This document shows, piece after piece, positions 1 through 8,274 of a DNA stretch of 64,000 nt. How positions within the stretch are numbered: position 1 is the first letter of the stretch; each line of letters starts with the position of its first letter. The translations under genes and the position numbers were made by a program. A model generated the notes under the pieces. That model was not told the origin of the DNA and made no database searches. It was given only the letters and a program-made list of their open reading frames with translations. The stretch is from Pseudomonas sp. ok272 (GTDB lineage Bacteria > Pseudomonadota > Gammaproteobacteria > Pseudomonadales > Pseudomonadaceae), in assembly GCF_900109995.1 (NCBI RefSeq), contig NZ_FOCB01000005.1:234956-298955 (forward strand), written 5' to 3'.

Positions 1-1482
1 TCATGAACGCTCCCGCTCGGCAAACAGTGCCTGGACAAAGGGTTCTGCTTCAAAGTCGCGCAAATCATCGATGCCTTCACCGACACCGATGTAGCGAATC
101 GGCAAGCCAAACTGCTTGGCCAGGGCAAAAATCACCCCGCCCTTGGCGGTGCCGTCGAGTTTGGTCAGGGCCAGGCCGGTCAGTTCGACGGTCTGGTTGA
201 ATTGCTTGGCCTGGCTGATCGCATTCTGGCCAGTCCCGGCATCAAGCACCAGCAACACCTCGTGGGGCGCGTCGGCATCGAGCTTGCTGATGACCCGGCG
301 CACTTTCTTCAACTCTTCCATCAAGTTGTCTTTGGTGTGCAGGCGACCGGCGGTGTCGGCGATCAATACGTCGATGCCCCGGGCCTTGGCGGCCTGTACC
401 GCGTCGAAGATCACCGAGGCCGAGTCGGCGCCGGTGTGTTGGGCAATCACCGGGATTTTGTTGCGCTCGCCCCACACCTGCAACTGCTCGACCGCGGCCG
501 CCCGGAAGGTGTCGCCGGCGGCGAGCATGACTTTCTTGCCTTCCAGCTGCAGCTTCTTGGCCAGCTTGCCGATCGTCGTGGTCTTGCCCGCGCCGTTGAC
601 GCCCACCACCAGGATCACGAATGGCTTGTTCTGCGCGCCGATGACCAGCGGTTGCTCGACGGGCTTGAGCATTGCCGCCAGTTCGGCCTGCAGTGATTTG
701 TAGAGGGCATCGGCATCGGCCAATTCCTTGCGCGCCACCTTCTGGGTCAGGCGCTGGATGATCACCGAGGTCGCTTCGACGCCAACGTCGGCGGTCAGCA
801 GGCGGGTCTCGATGTCTTCGAGCAGTTCGTCATCGATGATTTTCTTGCCCAGGAACAGGCTGGCCATGCCTTCGCCGATGCTGGCGCTGGTTTTCGACAG
901 GCCTTGCTTGAGGCGGGCGAAGAACCCGGCCTTGGTCTCGGCGGGTGGCGCAGGCACTGCCGCCACAGGCTCAGGCTCAGGCACGGCTTCAGCCACCACC
1001 GGCAGCGGTTGCGGCGCCACAAAGGCGGCAATCACCGGTTCTGGCAGGTCGGGCTCTTCGATGATCGGTTCGACAACGACGCGCTTGGGCTCGACCACCA
1101 GCTCTACTGCTTGCTGGAGCACCGTGGGCGCGGGAATCGGCGGGGTGATGTGGGGCGCGTCTTCGTCCTCGACCAGGGCGACCGGCTCTTCCGGCACGGG
1201 CAGGGTCAACCACGGCGTGGAGACGGTTTCAACGACAGGCGGTTGCGTCGCCGCTTCGGACTGCGGCTCGACCCGGGGTTGCTGCACCGGCTCTGCCAGT
1301 GGCAACACCTCGGGGGCCGGCGCCTCGACGACGGGGACAGCCTCGATGACGGGCACAGCCTCGGGCAGTGGCTGTGGCTGTTCGACGACGGTTTCCTGCG
1401 GCTTTTTGCGCAGCCATCCGAACAGGCCTTTCTTCTCGCCAGCCGCAGCTGGGTTCTTCTTGTCGTCGTTGGAACCAAACAT
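1..1482 (-). CDS. ftsY: Signal recognition particle receptor FtsY
   Basis: FtsY (493 aa) docks SRP-ribosome complexes at the inner membrane and hydrolyses GTP together with Ffh during co-translational protein targeting. Residues 1 to about 185 are a long acidic, Pro/Val/Glu-rich low-complexity region, typical of the A domain in pseudomonads. The rest is the NG GTPase domain: P-loop [16 protein letters not shown] and [10 protein letters not shown] are all visible. The stop codon occupies the first three bases of the window, so the gene is complete. It is transcribed divergently from the M16 peptidase genes. In related genomes ftsE, ftsX and rpoH follow it; here they would lie outside the window. 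Identification is secure. Confidence 0.97.
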   Translation of the reverse strand: MFGSNDDKKNPAAAGEKKGLFGWLRKKPQETVVEQPQPLPEAVPVIEAVPVVEAPAPEVLPLAEPVQQPRVEPQSEAATQPPVVETVSTPWLTLPVPEEPVALVEDEDAPHITPPIPAPTVLQQAVELVVEPKRVVVEPIIEEPDLPEPVIAAFVAPQPLPVVAEAVPEPEPVAAVPAPPAETKAGFFARLKQGLSKTSASIGEGMASLFLGKKIIDDELLEDIETRLLTADVGVEATSVIIQRLTQKVARKELADADALYKSLQAELAAMLKPVEQPLVIGAQNKPFVILVVGVNGAGKTTTIGKLAKKLQLEGKKVMLAAGDTFRAAAVEQLQVWGERNKIPVIAQHTGADSASVIFDAVQAAKARGIDVLIADTAGRLHTKDNLMEELKKVRRVISKLDADAPHEVLLVLDAGTGQNAISQAKQFNQTVELTGLALTKLDGTAKGGVIFALAKQFGLPIRYIGVGEGIDDLRDFEAEPFVQALFAERERS

Positions 1483-1825
1483 GGAGGACGGCTATCTCAC
1501 GGTAGCGACGCGCCAATGGCGCCTCGGCAAATAAATATTCGATGCAGAACAGACTGCGATTCACCCAGCTTGTTCACGCGCAACATTTTGTCGAGGCACC
1601 TAAACGGCACCTCAAAGGTCGACTAATACGAAGGACTGAGCGACATCTTCGGCGAAAACGCAGAGTCTAGCTGATAAACCCAGCGCTTCCGCCGCAAACC
1701 CATTCAACCTGATCAAGCGCAAAGGCCTGATAGGCGTGGCCGCCAGTAAAACGGATCAGTATCCTAGCACCTCCTCACCCGTACAGGCTAAGACCAAGCG
1801 GGTAGCCCAACAGGTTAAAAAACGA
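1483..1825. other. Divergent intergenic region ftsY / M16 peptidase
   Basis: This 343-bp gap separates divergent genes and must hold promoters for both. A small hairpin (GCGCCAATGGCGC, near 1510) is visible, but I see no convincing promoter hexamers. The frame of the M16 gene stays open upstream to about 1736. That extension lacks a Met start and precedes a good signal peptide, so I treat it as non-coding. Confidence 0.5.
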
Positions 1826-3187
1826 ATGAATGCTCTTGCCCGCCGCGCCGCTGGCCTGCTGCTCAGCACAGTTTGTCTGCCCCTGGCCGCCTTGGCCGCC
1901 GCCCCGCAACCGACCCACGAATTCACCCTCGACAATGGCTTGAAGGTCATCGTGCGTGAAGACCATCGCGCGCCCGTGGTGGTCTCCCAGGTTTGGTACA
2001 AGGTCGGCTCCAGCTACGAAACCCCGGGCCAGACCGGTTTGTCCCATGCCCTGGAACACATGATGTTCAAGGGCAGCGAGAAAGTCGGCCCCGGCGAAGC
2101 GTCGTTGATCCTGCGTGACCTGGGCGCCGAAGAGAATGCCTTCACCAGCGACGACTTCACTGCCTACTACCAGGTCCTGGCCCGCGACCGCCTGGCGGTG
2201 GCCTTTGAACTGGAAGCCGACCGCATGGCCACCCTGCGCCTGCCGGCCGACGAGTTCAGCCGCGAGATCGAGGTGATCAAGGAAGAGCGCCGCCTGCGCA
2301 CCGACGACAAGCCGATGTCCAAGGCCTACGAGCGCTTCAAGGCCATGGCGTTCCCGGCCAGCGGCTACCACACACCGACCATCGGCTGGATGGCCGACCT
2401 GGACCGCATGAAGGTCGAGGAGCTGCGACACTGGTATGAGTCCTGGTACGCACCGAACAACGCCACGCTGGTGGTGGTCGGCGACGTGACCCTGGATGAA
2501 GTCAAGACCCTGGCCCAGCGCTACTTCGGCCCGGTTGCCCAGCGCGAGGTGCCGGTGGCGAAGATTCCCCTGGAGCTGGCCGAGCCCGGTGAGCGCCTGC
2601 TCACCCTGCACGTGCAGACCCAGCTGCCGAGCCTGATGCTGGCGTTCAACGTCCCAAGCATCGCCACCGCCGAGGACAAACGCTCGGTCAACGCTTTGCG
2701 GCTGATTTCCGCCCTGCTCGACGGCGGCTACAGCGCGCGCATCCCGGCGCAACTGGAGCGCGGTGAAGAACTGGTCGCCGGCGGCTCGTCGGACTACGAC
2801 GCCTATTCCCGTGGCGACAGCCTGTTCACCCTCTCGGCCACCCCCAACACCCAGAAGCACAAGACCATCGCCCAGGCCGAAGCCGGCCTGTGGAAGCTGC
2901 TTGAGCAACTGAAAACCACCGCACCCTCGGCCGACGAACTGGAGCGCGTGCGCGCCCAGGTGATCGCCGGCCTGGTCTACGAGCGCGATTCGATTACCAG
3001 CCAGGCCACCGCCATCGGCCAACTGGAAACCGTCGGCCTGTCATGGAAGCTGATGGACACCGAACTGGCCGAGCTGCAAAGCGTGACCCCGCAAGACATC
3101 CAGAACGCCGCCCGCACCTATTTCACTCGCGAACGTCTCAGCGTTGCGCATGTATTGCCACTGCTCCCGGAGACCACTCATGAGTGA
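1826..3187 (+). CDS. M16 family zinc metallopeptidase, exported
   Basis: Predicted periplasmic insulinase/pitrilysin-family protease of about 453 aa. The ATG at 1826 is the first Met in the frame and opens a clear signal peptide (MNALARRAAGLLLSTVCLPLAALAA). The zinc motif HxxEH is intact as HALEH at residues 74-78, with the distal Glu region downstream, so this is the catalytic member of the pair. The next gene encodes a second M16 protein and overlaps it by 8 bases (ATGAGTGA), so the two probably form a heterodimer, as in other bacterial two-subunit M16 peptidases. The substrate is unknown. Confidence 0.9.
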   Translation: MNALARRAAGLLLSTVCLPLAALAAAPQPTHEFTLDNGLKVIVREDHRAPVVVSQVWYKVGSSYETPGQTGLSHALEHMMFKGSEKVGPGEASLILRDLGAEENAFTSDDFTAYYQVLARDRLAVAFELEADRMATLRLPADEFSREIEVIKEERRLRTDDKPMSKAYERFKAMAFPASGYHTPTIGWMADLDRMKVEELRHWYESWYAPNNATLVVVGDVTLDEVKTLAQRYFGPVAQREVPVAKIPLELAEPGERLLTLHVQTQLPSLMLAFNVPSIATAEDKRSVNALRLISALLDGGYSARIPAQLERGEELVAGGSSDYDAYSRGDSLFTLSATPNTQKHKTIAQAEAGLWKLLEQLKTTAPSADELERVRAQVIAGLVYERDSITSQATAIGQLETVGLSWKLMDTELAELQSVTPQDIQNAARTYFTRERLSVAHVLPLLPETTHE

Positions 3188-4670
3188 AGGTAAAAACAAT
3201 CGCCTGTTGCTGATCGGCCTGGTCCTGGTGGCACTGGTCGCGTCCCTCGGCGCCTACTTCGGGCGCACCAGCGACACCCGCGCCAGTGAAGCACTGGACC
3301 AGGCCAAGGCCAGCAAGAAGCTGCAATCGCTGGCCGAGCTCGATGGCAAGGCCCCGAGCCACCGCGCCCTGGACGTACAGACCTGGACCACCGCCGAAGG
3401 CGCCAAGGTGCTGTTCGTCGCCGCGCCCGAACTGCCGATGTTCGACCTGCGCCTGATCTTCGCCGCCGGCAGCAGCCAGGACGGCGACACGCCGGGCCTG
3501 GCGACGCTGACCAACGCCATGCTCAACGAAGGCATCGCCGGCAAGAACGTCAGCCAGATCGCCGAAGGCTTCGAAAGCCTGGGCGCCGGCTTCAGCAATG
3601 GCGCCTACAAAGACATGGCCATTGCCTCGCTGCGCAGCCTGAGTGCGGTGGACAAACGCGAGCCGGCACTCAAGCTGTTCGCCGAGGTGGTTGGCAAGCC
3701 GACCATTCCGGCCGACTCCCTGGCGCGCATCAAGAACCAGATGCTCGCCGGCTTCGAGTACCAGAAGCAGAACCCGGGCAAACTGGCGAGCCTGGAACTG
3801 ATGCGCCGCCTGTACGGCGAGCACCCTTACGCGCACTCGAGCGACGGCACCGCGCTCAGCATTCCCGGGATCAGCGTGGCGCAAATCAAGGCATTCCACG
3901 CCAAGGCCTACACCGCCGGCAACGTGGTGATTGCCCTGGTCGGCGATCTGTCGCGCCCTGAAGCCGAGGCCATCGCCGCCCAGGTCTCCGCCGCCCTGCC
4001 AAAAGGCCCGGCCCTGGCGAAGATCGCACCGCCGAGCGAGCCCAAGGCCGGCAGCCACCACATCGACTTCCCGTCCAAGCAGACCAACCTGCTGCTCGCG
4101 CAACTGGGCATCGACCGCGACGACCCGGACTACGCCGCGCTGTCGCTGGGCAACCAGATCCTCGGTGGCGGTGGTTTCGGCACCCGCTTGATGAGCGAAG
4201 TCCGCGAGAAGCGTGGCCTGACGTATGGCGTGTACTCGGGCTTCTCGCCGATGCAGGCCCGCGGCCCGTTCATGATCAACCTGCAAACCCGCGCCGAAAT
4301 GAGCGAAGGCACGCTCAAGCTGGTGCAGGACGTGCTGGCCGATTACCTGCAGAGCGGCCCGACCCAGAAGGAACTCGACGACGCCAAGCGCGAGCTGGCC
4401 GGCAGTTTCCCGCTGTCCACCGCCAGCAACGCCGATATCGTCGGCCAACTGGGCGCCATGGGCTTCTATAATCTGCCGTTGAACTACCTTGAAGACTTCA
4501 TGAAGCAATCCCAGGACCTGACCGTCGACCAGGTCAAGGCCGCCATGAACAAACACTTGAGCACGGACAAGATGGTCGTCGTGACCGTCGGCCCGACCGT
4601 GCCGCAAAAGCCGTTACCGGCCCCCACTGATAAACCTTCCGAGCAACCGCTCGGGGTTCCGGAGCATTAA
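3180..4670 (+). CDS. M16 family peptidase-like protein, zinc motif lost
   Basis: 496-aa partner of the upstream M16 protease. The ATG at 3180 has a GGAG ribosome binding site 8 bases upstream and overlaps the preceding stop. An N-terminal hydrophobic stretch (LLLIGLVLVALVASLGAYF) serves as signal or anchor. The M16 fold is recognisable (for example QTNLLLAQLGIDRDDPDY and the REKRGLTYGVYSGF segment). No HxxEH is present where the active site should be: the region reads FAAGSSQDGDTPGLATLTNAM. It is therefore likely the non-catalytic subunit that completes the substrate chamber. The rsmD start overlaps its stop (TAATG), so the three genes look like one operon. Confidence 0.88.
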   Translation: MSEGKNNRLLLIGLVLVALVASLGAYFGRTSDTRASEALDQAKASKKLQSLAELDGKAPSHRALDVQTWTTAEGAKVLFVAAPELPMFDLRLIFAAGSSQDGDTPGLATLTNAMLNEGIAGKNVSQIAEGFESLGAGFSNGAYKDMAIASLRSLSAVDKREPALKLFAEVVGKPTIPADSLARIKNQMLAGFEYQKQNPGKLASLELMRRLYGEHPYAHSSDGTALSIPGISVAQIKAFHAKAYTAGNVVIALVGDLSRPEAEAIAAQVSAALPKGPALAKIAPPSEPKAGSHHIDFPSKQTNLLLAQLGIDRDDPDYAALSLGNQILGGGGFGTRLMSEVREKRGLTYGVYSGFSPMQARGPFMINLQTRAEMSEGTLKLVQDVLADYLQSGPTQKELDDAKRELAGSFPLSTASNADIVGQLGAMGFYNLPLNYLEDFMKQSQDLTVDQVKAAMNKHLSTDKMVVVTVGPTVPQKPLPAPTDKPSEQPLGVPEH

Positions 4671-5281
4671 TGGCCACTCGCCCGAAAAAACCCGTTCACA
4701 ACGTCCACAACGGCGTGAACCAACTGCGCATCATTGGCGGCGAATGGGGCAGCCGCAAGCTGAGCTTCCCCGACGCCCCGGGCCTGCGCCCGACGCCCGA
4801 CCGCGTGCGCGAAACCCTGTTCAACTGGCTCGCACCGTACGTCGAGGGGGCCAAGGTCCTCGACCCGTTCGCCGGCAGCGGCGCGCTGTTTCTTGAGGCG
4901 CTGTCCCGTGGCGCCGCCATGGGCCAGGCCCTGGACGCCAGCAACCTGGCGGTGTCCAGCCTGAAAGAGCACCTGGGCACCCTGCGCTGCACCGTCGGCC
5001 AGGTCCAGACCGCCGACGCCCTGCGCTACCTGGAGACCCAGCCGGCAACCGCCTACGACCTGGTCTTCCTCGACCCACCGTTCAATCAAAACCTGCTGCC
5101 GACCGTCTGCACCCTGCTGGAAGAGCGCCAGTGGCTGGCCGACGACGCCTGGATCTACACCGAAAGCGAAAACGCACCCTCGACCCTCGGCCTGCCCGGC
5201 GCCTGGCGCCTGCACCGCGAGCAGAAATCCGGGCGGGTGTACTACGCGCTGTGGCATCGCCTGGTCGAAGTCGCCGGTTAA
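4670..5281 (+). CDS. rsmD: 16S rRNA (guanine(966)-N(2))-methyltransferase RsmD
   Basis: 203-aa SAM-dependent methyltransferase that modifies G966 of 16S rRNA during 30S assembly. Visible motifs are the RIIGGEWGSRKL opening, SAM-binding DPFAGSGALFLEALSRGA and catalytic DPPF (LDPPFNQ). A GGAG ribosome binding site lies 7 bases before the ATG, which overlaps the upstream stop. Length fits the family. Confidence 0.96.
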   Translation: MATRPKKPVHNVHNGVNQLRIIGGEWGSRKLSFPDAPGLRPTPDRVRETLFNWLAPYVEGAKVLDPFAGSGALFLEALSRGAAMGQALDASNLAVSSLKEHLGTLRCTVGQVQTADALRYLETQPATAYDLVFLDPPFNQNLLPTVCTLLEERQWLADDAWIYTESENAPSTLGLPGAWRLHREQKSGRVYYALWHRLVEVAG

Positions 5282-5327
5282 TCCGGCCTGAACGCGCGGC
5301 GTCGCCCATCGACGCCGCCGCGCTGCC

Positions 5328-6344
5328 ATGAGAACAACCGTGTCCCCACTGCCAGAACACTTCACCCCCGCCTTCGGCCTCGGCAACCCGCACCTGCAAA
5401 CCTTGTGGGGCCCGCTGTGGCGCAAGACCACGCACCTGGTGCGACAACGCGAACGCCTGTGGATGGACGATGGCGACTTTCTCGACCTCGACTGGCATGG
5501 CCCGCATCGTGCCGAAGCGCCTTTGGTGCTGGTGCTGCACGGACTGACCGGTTCGTCCAACTCGCCCTACGTGGCCGGCCTGCAACAGGCCTTGGGCGCA
5601 CAAGGTTGGGCGAGCGCGGCGCTGAACTGGCGTGGCTGCTCGGGCGAGCCCAACCTGTTGCCCCGCAGCTATCACTCCGGCGCCAGCGAAGACCTCGCGA
5701 CCGCGATCCAACACCTGCGCCGCAAACGCCCCCTCGCACCGCTGTACGCCGTGGGTTACTCCCTGGGCGGCAACGTACTGCTCAAGCACCTGGGGGAAGC
5801 CGGCAGCGACAGCCAGTTGCAAGGCGCGGTAGCGGTGTCGGTACCCTTTCGCCTCGACCAGTGCGCCGACCGCATCGGCCAGGGTTTCTCCAAGGTCTAC
5901 CAGGCGCACTTCATGCGCGAAATGCTGGCCTACATCAAGACCAAGCAGCGGCGCTTCCTCCTCGACGGCCGCCACGAAGGCCTGGCGACCCTGGCCCGGC
6001 TCGGCTCCCTGGACAACATGCGCACCTTCTGGGACTTCGACGGTCGGGTCACCGCGCCACTGCATGGCTTCGAGGACGCCCAGGACTACTACCGCCGCGC
6101 CTCCAGCCGCTACTTCCTCGGAGAAATCCGCACCCCGACCCTGATCATCCAGGCCGCCGACGACCCCTTCGTCTTTGCCCACAGCCTGCCGCAACCCGAG
6201 GAGCTGTCGCCCTGCACCCAGTTCGAACTACAGACCCACGGCGGACACGTCGGCTTTGTCGACGGCACGATGCGCAACCCGGGTTACTACCTGGAGCGGC
6301 GGATTCCACAGTGGCTGAGCCAGGTGGCCCACACACCGCTGTAA
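5328..6344 (+). CDS. YheT-type alpha/beta hydrolase
   Basis: 338-aa cytoplasmic alpha/beta-hydrolase of the YheT/ABHD1-3 family. HGLTGSSNSPY forms the oxyanion-hole region, GYSLGGN carries the nucleophile (Ser145), an Asp lies in AADDPF, and the catalytic His in the HGGHVGF segment. The NWRGCSGEPN block is characteristic of the family. The substrate is not established; esters or short lipids are guesses. Oddity: the last part of the gene (6207-6297) is present again, diverged, at 6633-6723, beyond a REP cluster (see the separate entry). Confidence 0.88.
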   Translation: MRTTVSPLPEHFTPAFGLGNPHLQTLWGPLWRKTTHLVRQRERLWMDDGDFLDLDWHGPHRAEAPLVLVLHGLTGSSNSPYVAGLQQALGAQGWASAALNWRGCSGEPNLLPRSYHSGASEDLATAIQHLRRKRPLAPLYAVGYSLGGNVLLKHLGEAGSDSQLQGAVAVSVPFRLDQCADRIGQGFSKVYQAHFMREMLAYIKTKQRRFLLDGRHEGLATLARLGSLDNMRTFWDFDGRVTAPLHGFEDAQDYYRRASSRYFLGEIRTPTLIIQAADDPFVFAHSLPQPEELSPCTQFELQTHGGHVGFVDGTMRNPGYYLERRIPQWLSQVAHTPL

Positions 6345-6429
6345 GCCCTGCATACCCCCTCATCTGAAAGTCAGCTCGTCTGGTCGGCCGCCTTTGCGAC
6401 GGTGCGGCGATCCAACAAGCCCGCCTCCA

Positions 6430-6597
6430 CCCTGGTCCACGGCGAACACACATCCGGGGCGCAGCGCAATTCCTTGTAGGAGCGAGGCTTGCCCGCGAAG
6501 GCGGTACGTCTGGCGACATCGATGTTGAATGGGCTGGCCGGTTCGCGGGCAAGCCTCGCGCCTACGGGCTCAACCCAGGTTCCTGCTCGCGATGGCG
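6430..6597. repeat. Composite REP repeat, copy A
   Basis: A 168-bp repeat containing two facing REP arms of the GTAGGAGCGAGGCTTGCCCG class (6475 onward and 6541-6567), flanked by non-REP sequence. A second copy lies inverted at 48010-48162. It shares the outer unique blocks (TGGTCCACGGCGAACACAC, ACATCGATGTTGAATGGG and the GGGCTCAACCCAG tail) and lacks about 15 bases in the middle. The rest of the gap between 6345 and 6767 holds the hydrolase-end duplication. Reading frames across the repeat are artefacts. Confidence 0.85.
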
Positions 6598-6632
6598 GTG
6601 ACAAGCGGCATGGCTAAGACAGTTGCTCCCAC

Positions 6633-6729
6633 TCGCCCTGCACCCGGCTCGAGCTACAGACCCACAGCGAACATGTCGGCTTTGTCGACGGCACGATGCG
6701 CAACCCTGGTTACTACCTGGAGCAACAGA
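6633..6729 (+). pseudogene. Duplicated 3' fragment of the YheT-type hydrolase gene
   Basis: Bases 6633-6723 match 6207-6297 of the intact hydrolase gene, with about ten differences and no gaps. Read in the same frame, the fragment gives SPCTRLELQTHSEHVGFVDG and then the RNPGYYLE segment, before diverging just where the intact protein reads RRIPQWL. It has no start and cannot be functional. It marks the left side of the bacteriocin insert and looks like a remnant of a recombination that brought in the accessory genes from a related strain. Confidence 0.8.
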
Positions 6730-6767
6730 TGCTCGTCAAAAAGGTAACGTATTTCCAAGACAGGACA

Positions 6768-7007
6768 CTAGGCTCTTACCCCGATAAACATGTCCAACTC
6801 CATTGGTAACTTTTCATTCAATGCGAGGGATATCTTTCTGACCTGTTCACGGGTTAGTTCAAGTTCGCCATCACATTCAGCTGCCAGATTTTTCCAACCA
6901 AGAATATCCATTACCATCTGCTCAAATTCCGGCAGAACGGTTAGTGAGTATTTCAACGAGTCATCCTCGTTATCCTCTGCTAAGAAACCGCTGATCCACA
7001 AATGCAT
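6768..7007 (-). CDS. Probable bacteriocin immunity protein
   Basis: Small acidic protein (79 aa) starting 16 bases after the stop of the rRNase-domain gene on the same strand, which is the standard place for an immunity gene. An AGGAAG ribosome binding site precedes the ATG. No signal peptide or membrane segment is seen, fitting a cytoplasmic inhibitor of a cytoplasmic nuclease. The sequence (motifs GWKNLAAECDGELELT and LNEKLPMELDMFIGV) does not look like classical colicin E3 immunity protein, and I assign it by position and charge only. Base composition is lower in G+C than neighbouring genes, consistent with transfer. Confidence 0.6.
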   Translation of the reverse strand: MHLWISGFLAEDNEDDSLKYSLTVLPEFEQMVMDILGWKNLAAECDGELELTREQVRKISLALNEKLPMELDMFIGVRA

Positions 7008-7023
7008 AAATCTTCCTCTCTAT

Positions 7024-7734
7024 CTATTTTGGAGTAGTTCTTCCTGGCTTTGCTGGTTTGATTTGGACGCCTGTTTCCGGGTCGAACTCCCCTAAGTGAA
7101 TTCCTTGTTTGTCATACATTTCAACCGCTCCATGCTGGCTGTCCCACTCGTAAATACGACCCTTTTTATCCTTCCAACGGGGACGTTTTTTGCCGCCGCC
7201 TTGAACCGCGCTCTTACTTCTTGTGCTGACCGCATCAGGAAAGGCAGTTAGTCCGCCAGTAGGCACAGGGTAATAACGATGATCCCCCATCATTCCCAGC
7301 GAGATATAAATCGGCTGAATACCCGTATTGGGGAACCAGATGATCGCATCCTGGTAATCAGGCGGGTGTACCGGATTGACCAAGATACGATCAGCCTTTT
7401 CGGTTGGCGGATACACCCACGCCGTGGGTCTTAGCGAACTCCCCTCCAACGCAGGAATCCCCAGCACCGCGTCGGGGTCAGTTGCCGGAGTCCAGATGAC
7501 CTCGATGCCCTCCCCCATATCCGCCACAAGCTGCTCCCCGCGAGCCTGCGCGGTGATCACCGGAACCTTTTGCCACTCTCGCCGTGTCCCGGTATAGAAC
7601 CCGTACACACTCACGGAGTTGTCCGGCAGGTACTTAACGTTCACTCGCACCCGGGTATTGCCTTCGGTGAGCTGTGCGTACTGATCAGAGGTATAGAACG
7701 CACTGTCGGTAGTGGTCGTGTTTGGTAGCACCAC
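7024..7734 (-). CDS. S-type pyocin domain plus colicin E3-like rRNase (C-terminal part of split toxin)
   Basis: 236-codon frame read from a GTG. Residues 1 to about 165 resemble the pyocin S domain (VRVNVKYLPDNSVSVYGFYT, WTPATDPDAVLGIPALEG, the HPPDYQDAIIWFP segment). Residues 180-236 match the colicin E3/cloacin 16S rRNA-cleaving domain: RIYEWDSQHGAVEMY, then HLGEFDPETG. The E3 catalytic set is preserved (D198, H201, E205 in DSQHGAVE). The frame continues upstream without a stop into SPHVKVVIGVVLPN, so the true N-terminus lies in the neighbouring frame at 7749-8165. A single-base change in the G6 run at 7755-7760 would join them. Reinitiation at the GTG would give a nuclease without its N-terminal delivery region. 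Confidence 0.75.
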   Translation of the reverse strand: MVLPNTTTTDSAFYTSDQYAQLTEGNTRVRVNVKYLPDNSVSVYGFYTGTRREWQKVPVITAQARGEQLVADMGEGIEVIWTPATDPDAVLGIPALEGSSLRPTAWVYPPTEKADRILVNPVHPPDYQDAIIWFPNTGIQPIYISLGMMGDHRYYPVPTGGLTAFPDAVSTRSKSAVQGGGKKRPRWKDKKGRIYEWDSQHGAVEMYDKQGIHLGEFDPETGVQIKPAKPGRTTPK

Positions 7735-7748
7735 ACCAATGACGACCT

Positions 7749-8165
7749 TTACATGGGGGGAGCCAGCGTCGATAGGAAGCCACCCAAGCGCTTAGCCAAC
7801 TCCACGGCGCTACCAGAGCCGCCAATCCACTCCAGCACTGTCCCAGCCGCAGAAACACTCGTCCCCATGCCCAGCACCGCATACGCGCCGTATTGGGTGA
7901 GCGACTCCACAGGTACAAACCCGAATGGATCGCTGTGGTTGACAACCCCATTGGGCAACGCGCACGACTTGGCGAAAACGTACCCTCTGAGCGGGGGCAA
8001 GGGGGCTTTCTTTACTGGAGGTGGAGGGGGCTCGGGGCGGGGCGGCGGCTCGATCAGCCGTCGATTGCGCTCCAAAATCAACTGCATGTCCAGGCGCGCT
8101 TTTTCCTGCTTCGCCCGTTCGTAGCACACCTTGCAGTGGTGCCCTGCCCAGCTCTCTTCGACCAT
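7749..8165 (-). CDS. N-terminal part of split S-type pyocin-like toxin
   Basis: 138-codon frame with an ATG at 8165. It begins with a short His/Cys segment (HHCKVCYERAKQEK), then a helical charged stretch, a proline-rich linker (EPPPRPEPPPPPVKK), and a Gly/Ala-rich domain (GYVFAKSCALPNG, then AVLGMGTSVSAAGTVLEWIG) of the kind found ahead of pyocin S domains in Pseudomonas polymorphic toxins. It ends in LSTLAPPM followed by TAA at the homopolymer. Adding one C there (sense strand) would continue as APPHVKVVIGVVLPN into the 7024-7734 frame, giving one protein of about 380 aa. No large receptor-binding domain of classical S pyocins is present. Confidence 0.65.
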   Translation of the reverse strand: MVEESWAGHHCKVCYERAKQEKARLDMQLILERNRRLIEPPPRPEPPPPPVKKAPLPPLRGYVFAKSCALPNGVVNHSDPFGFVPVESLTQYGAYAVLGMGTSVSAAGTVLEWIGGSGSAVELAKRLGGFLSTLAPPM

Positions 8166-8274
8166 CTCGATTCTTATCCTAACTATTCAGGTCAGGCGAT
8201 AAGTTTACGAACGAGGGAGAAAGAGAGGCCATAGCCATTCACATGTGGAATCACAATCGCTGCGCCCCGGGAAC

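Noticed and set aside
1736..1825. Longer start for the M16 protease
   Set aside because: Would hide the signal peptide and starts from a non-ATG codon without a ribosome binding site.
3138..4607. 489-codon open frame on the minus strand
   Set aside because: It lies fully antisense to the M16 gene, is rich in Gly/Gln/His/Arg as expected from high-G+C antisense frames, and shows no domain.
6371..6604. 77-codon minus-strand frame with AFAGKPRSYKE
   Set aside because: It is a translation of the composite REP repeat; a similar frame appears at 47979-48350 from the other copy, showing that repeat DNA, not protein, is conserved.
8166..8274. SOS or PrtN-type box upstream of the bacteriocin
   Set aside because: I looked for a LexA box and for PrtN P-box spacing and found no convincing match.
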